64,000 nucleotides of DNA from Roseimaritima sediminicola (GTDB taxonomy: Bacteria > Planctomycetota > Planctomycetia > Pirellulales > Pirellulaceae): assembly GCF_009618275.1 (NCBI RefSeq), contig NZ_WIAD01000004.1, positions 151,883-215,882 on the forward strand, read 5' to 3'. A program made the translations under genes and the position numbers. This document shows positions 61,908 through 64,000 of the stretch, piece by piece (position 1 is the first letter of the stretch; the number at the start of each line of letters is the position of its first letter). The notes beneath the pieces are model-generated. The model was not told the origin of the DNA, ran no database searches, and worked only from the letters and a program-made list of their open reading frames with translations.

Positions 61908-63593
61908 TTACCACAGCAAGCGGCCGCGGCGGTCGATCCCGCCGACAAACTCGGTGTGGTCCTCGTAGCGTCGCCAGGCACTGCGCGAAGCTCCATCGAC
62001 GATCACCCAGTCCTCATAAGCGGCGATCGGGTTGGCTTGCACCAGCAGCAGCGGTCGGGGTCGCGGCAGCTCCACGCGGCCGCGGGCCAATCCGGCCAGC
62101 ACCGCGGCCGCATCGGCGTGCACCGTCGGATGGTCGATACGCAGCGCCCGGGCGTCTCCACCGGCGATCACAAAGGGAACCCGCGTCTGCGCGTCGCTCA
62201 ACCGGCTCCAGTGCGCGATCGTACCGTCGTCGTACAGCGATTGCCCGTGGTCTCCGGTGACCGCCAGGATCAAATCCTGATCGACCAGATGCGCGAGCTG
62301 GCTTTGCAGGATCTGGTCCAGCCGAAACGCGCACGCGCGGTAGCGGTTGGCGATCGCCACACCGCGGCGACTGAGCGGGTCGGCCGGCAACAACAGCATC
62401 GCATCCGAAGCCTGCGGCTGAAACCGCGGGTCGCCGGCGGTATCGGTTTCATAAGCGAAGTGCGTCGCGGTCAGGAAGACGACGGCGAACATCGGCTTGC
62501 GGTTGCCGTCATCGCGTCGCTGCTCGACGGCCCAGCTCAGCTGCTCGACAGCCCAGCGATCGCCCTGCCACCAATCGGCATGGGAGCGGGTGAGGCAACG
62601 ATCGAAATGCGCTGGAGAAAGCATCCTGCCCCAGGCCGCGTCCCCCGAGGGTTCGCCGCCGGCGATCAACACCGTTTCGCGGCCCGACTGCCGCATCGCT
62701 TCCAGCAGCCGCAGTGGCCGCTGAGCCGCCAGGTGCTCGGCCGCCCCACTGGCCGTCGACCCGTTCAAGAGGGAAAACAATCCCGGCAGCGAGCTGTTCG
62801 CGCCGCTGTAGTGTTCCGGAAAGGACGTTCCCTGCTCGGCCAACCGGCTCAGGAACGGCATCGTCTCAGGCTCCACCGCGTCGGGCCGCAGCGATTCGAT
62901 CACGACCAACACAATGTTCTGCGAAGGCTCGCGTTCGAGAGAACGGGGTTCCGCTTGCGGCCGGGCATCGAGCGTGGGCAGTTGCCGCTGCCACCCGGCG
63001 GGCAACCGCTGCGGCGCGTGGGCCAGCGGCGGCAGGCGGTCTCCGCCGACCCAGCCGACCAGCAGGACAGCGGCGGCCGATGCCGTCACCACGCGGCTCC
63101 AGCGGGCCGGCAATTGTCGCCGCCGCAGCAGCGAAACCGCTGCGCGAACCGCCAGACAGCTGACGAGAATCGTGGCTACGCCGGGCACGAACAGGGGCAG
63201 GTGCCGCGTCACACCGCCGCTGCCGAGCCACTGCTGGGCGTCGGCTCCAAAGCAGATGGCCAAGTAGAACCAGACCGTCCGGCCGGCGACCCACAGCACG
63301 TACAGGTGAGCGGCCCAGAGCCCGCCGACAAACGGAATCCAAAAATCGACCAACCGCTTGCCGAGGCCTCGGTCCAGCGAACCGGGCAAGCGATGGGCAA
63401 TGGCGATCCAGCCCGCGGCCAGGACCAACCAGCTGACGGCCGCCGTCCAAACGGCCCATAGCACAGCGACCATCAAAGGCAACGACGCTACCAGAACCAC
63501 GGCCGTCGCCACCGCCCCGAGCAGACACACCGGCAGCAGGACCAGCGGCACATTCAGCGAGGGCGAGGCAGGACAACGCAAAGCAAGACTCAA
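61908..63593 (-). CDS. YejM/PbgA-like membrane protein with sulfatase-fold outer domain
   Basis: The 561-residue protein starts at a TTG at 63593, just before the first hydrophobic helix. About five membrane segments (residues ~15-190) are followed by an alkaline-phosphatase-superfamily domain. It has NIVLVVIESLRPDAV (first metal acid), PEHYSGANSSLPGLFSLLNGS (Ser/Thr nucleophile region), FLTATHFAY and ILAVTGDHGQSLYDDG (Asp-His metal pair). The layout matches YejM and LtaS-type proteins, which handle lipid head groups or regulate LPS outside the inner membrane. The specific role is inferred. The gene is monocistronic and flanked by repeats. Confidence 0.87.
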   Translation of the reverse strand: MSLALRCPASPSLNVPLVLLPVCLLGAVATAVVLVASLPLMVAVLWAVWTAAVSWLVLAAGWIAIAHRLPGSLDRGLGKRLVDFWIPFVGGLWAAHLYVLWVAGRTVWFYLAICFGADAQQWLGSGGVTRHLPLFVPGVATILVSCLAVRAAVSLLRRRQLPARWSRVVTASAAAVLLVGWVGGDRLPPLAHAPQRLPAGWQRQLPTLDARPQAEPRSLEREPSQNIVLVVIESLRPDAVEPETMPFLSRLAEQGTSFPEHYSGANSSLPGLFSLLNGSTASGAAEHLAAQRPLRLLEAMRQSGRETVLIAGGEPSGDAAWGRMLSPAHFDRCLTRSHADWWQGDRWAVEQLSWAVEQRRDDGNRKPMFAVVFLTATHFAYETDTAGDPRFQPQASDAMLLLPADPLSRRGVAIANRYRACAFRLDQILQSQLAHLVDQDLILAVTGDHGQSLYDDGTIAHWSRLSDAQTRVPFVIAGGDARALRIDHPTVHADAAAVLAGLARGRVELPRPRPLLLVQANPIAAYEDWVIVDGASRSAWRRYEDHTEFVGGIDRRGRLLW

Positions 63594-64000
63594 CGGTTTT
63601 CAGTAAGCAAAGCACGCGAAAAACCGTAGCGTCTCGTCAAGTCGCCCGGCCCCCTGAGCCGTTTGGGCAATAGCCCCGGTTCCCGCCAGGTGTCCGATCG
63701 AGACTGCGGCGTGGTAGCCACAACGTGTCGTCAAGTCGCCCGGCCTCCTGAGCCGTTTGGGCGATAGCCCCCGTTCCCGCCGGGCGTCCGATCGAGACCG
63801 CGGCGCAGCAGCCACAGCGTGGCGACATGTGGTAGCCCCAGGCGCGAGCCTGGGGTGCCGCCCCCCACCGCGGCGCAAGTCCCGGAGGGACGACATAAAA
63901 TGCTCCGGCCGCCTTCGCACGTTTGGCATGGCCTCATCCATGTCGCCCTTCCAGGGCTTGGCGGATGGTTTGCGCATGCGTTTCCCCGGGCTCGCGCCCA
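63594..64000. repeat. 407-bp repeat region at the window end
   Basis: A 94-bp unit at 63635-63728 is tandemly repeated at 63729-63822 with scattered mismatches. Each has GAGCCGTTTGGGC and a GCGATAGCCCC-type segment. They are followed by CCCCAGGCGCGAGCCTGGGG near 63835, GTCCCGGAGGGACGAC near 63879 and CCCCGGGCTCGCGCCC at the very end. No gene is supported. Confidence 0.85.

Overview
The window reads as a chromosomal segment of a high-GC planctomycete, most likely of the Pirellulales (Rhodopirellula/Roseimaritima-like). The evidence is a DUF1549/DUF1553 cytochrome-c protein paired with a DUF1501 protein, a TIGR03000 surface protein, DUF1080 and sialate-acetylesterase-like secreted enzymes, HTTM proteins, an OmpL-like porin, and many secreted hydrolases with Tat or Sec signals. 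No phage, conjugative or insertion-sequence transposase gene is visible. The accessory character lies in the spacers, which are packed with short palindromic and tandem repeats. Layout, 1-20 kb: a truncated MraY/WecA-type glycosyl-phosphate transferase, two secreted alpha/beta hydrolases around a GxxExxY nuclease-like protein, a lipoprotein plus trypsin-like-protein operon, the DUF1501 and DUF1549/1553 pair, a HhH-GPD-like protein with a histone H1-like tail, the nusA-infB-rbfA operon with its own sigma-70 promoter and a leader terminator, and a ketosynthase-like protein whose active-site Cys is Glu. Layout, 20-36 kb: an EF-hand protein, an outer-membrane porin, an HTTM pair, a TIGR03000 protein, an exported isoaspartyl methyltransferase, a sialate O-acetylesterase, a sensor kinase and NtrC-type regulator pair, lexA with operator and promoter, an Old Yellow Enzyme, and uppP. 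Layout, 36-45 kb: uppP is divergent from a DUF368 (PopT-type) gene that leads a three-gene operon, so two steps of undecaprenyl-phosphate recycling lie side by side. A four-gene Mn/Zn ABC importer follows, in which both membrane permeases carry a C-terminal DtxR/MntR-like module with metal ligands retained. The proximal promoter has a palindrome just downstream. Layout, 45-64 kb: EcsC, DUF1080, SYLF, GH32 and BON-MscS proteins, tRNA-Arg(CCU), a lone D12-class adenine methylase, an SGNH hydrolase, a ThiE fusion, an MBL-fold protein, a YeeZ-like epimerase, two adjacent trypsin-like/PDZ proteins (one with Ser to Cys and a PDZ nested inside the protease fold), an alpha/beta hydrolase, and a YejM-like membrane sulfatase-fold protein. 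Repeats: at least ten families recur between genes. R1 has core GGCATAGGCTTCCAGCCTG. R2 has core CTTTCGCGGAGCGAAAG. R3 has a TCTGGCGAGTTC core. R4 is a GAGCAC hexamer. R5 is a CCAACAA heptamer. R6 is an AAATCTC-type repeat. R7 has core GAGAGTCGGGCTCTCAGG. R8 is the CCCCTCTCCCCC hairpin family. R9 is a group of CCCGGGCTCGCGCCCGGG-type palindromes. R10 is a GTCCCTCCGGGAC palindrome. A TIR-bounded element of about 315 bp occurs twice. Several genes end inside these repeats and take their stop codon from them, and one R7 copy is read through in frame inside a permease gene. The richest leads are the regulator-fused metal permeases, the nested-PDZ Cys protease homologue, the Glu-for-Cys ketosynthase, the nusA leader attenuator, and the repeat system.
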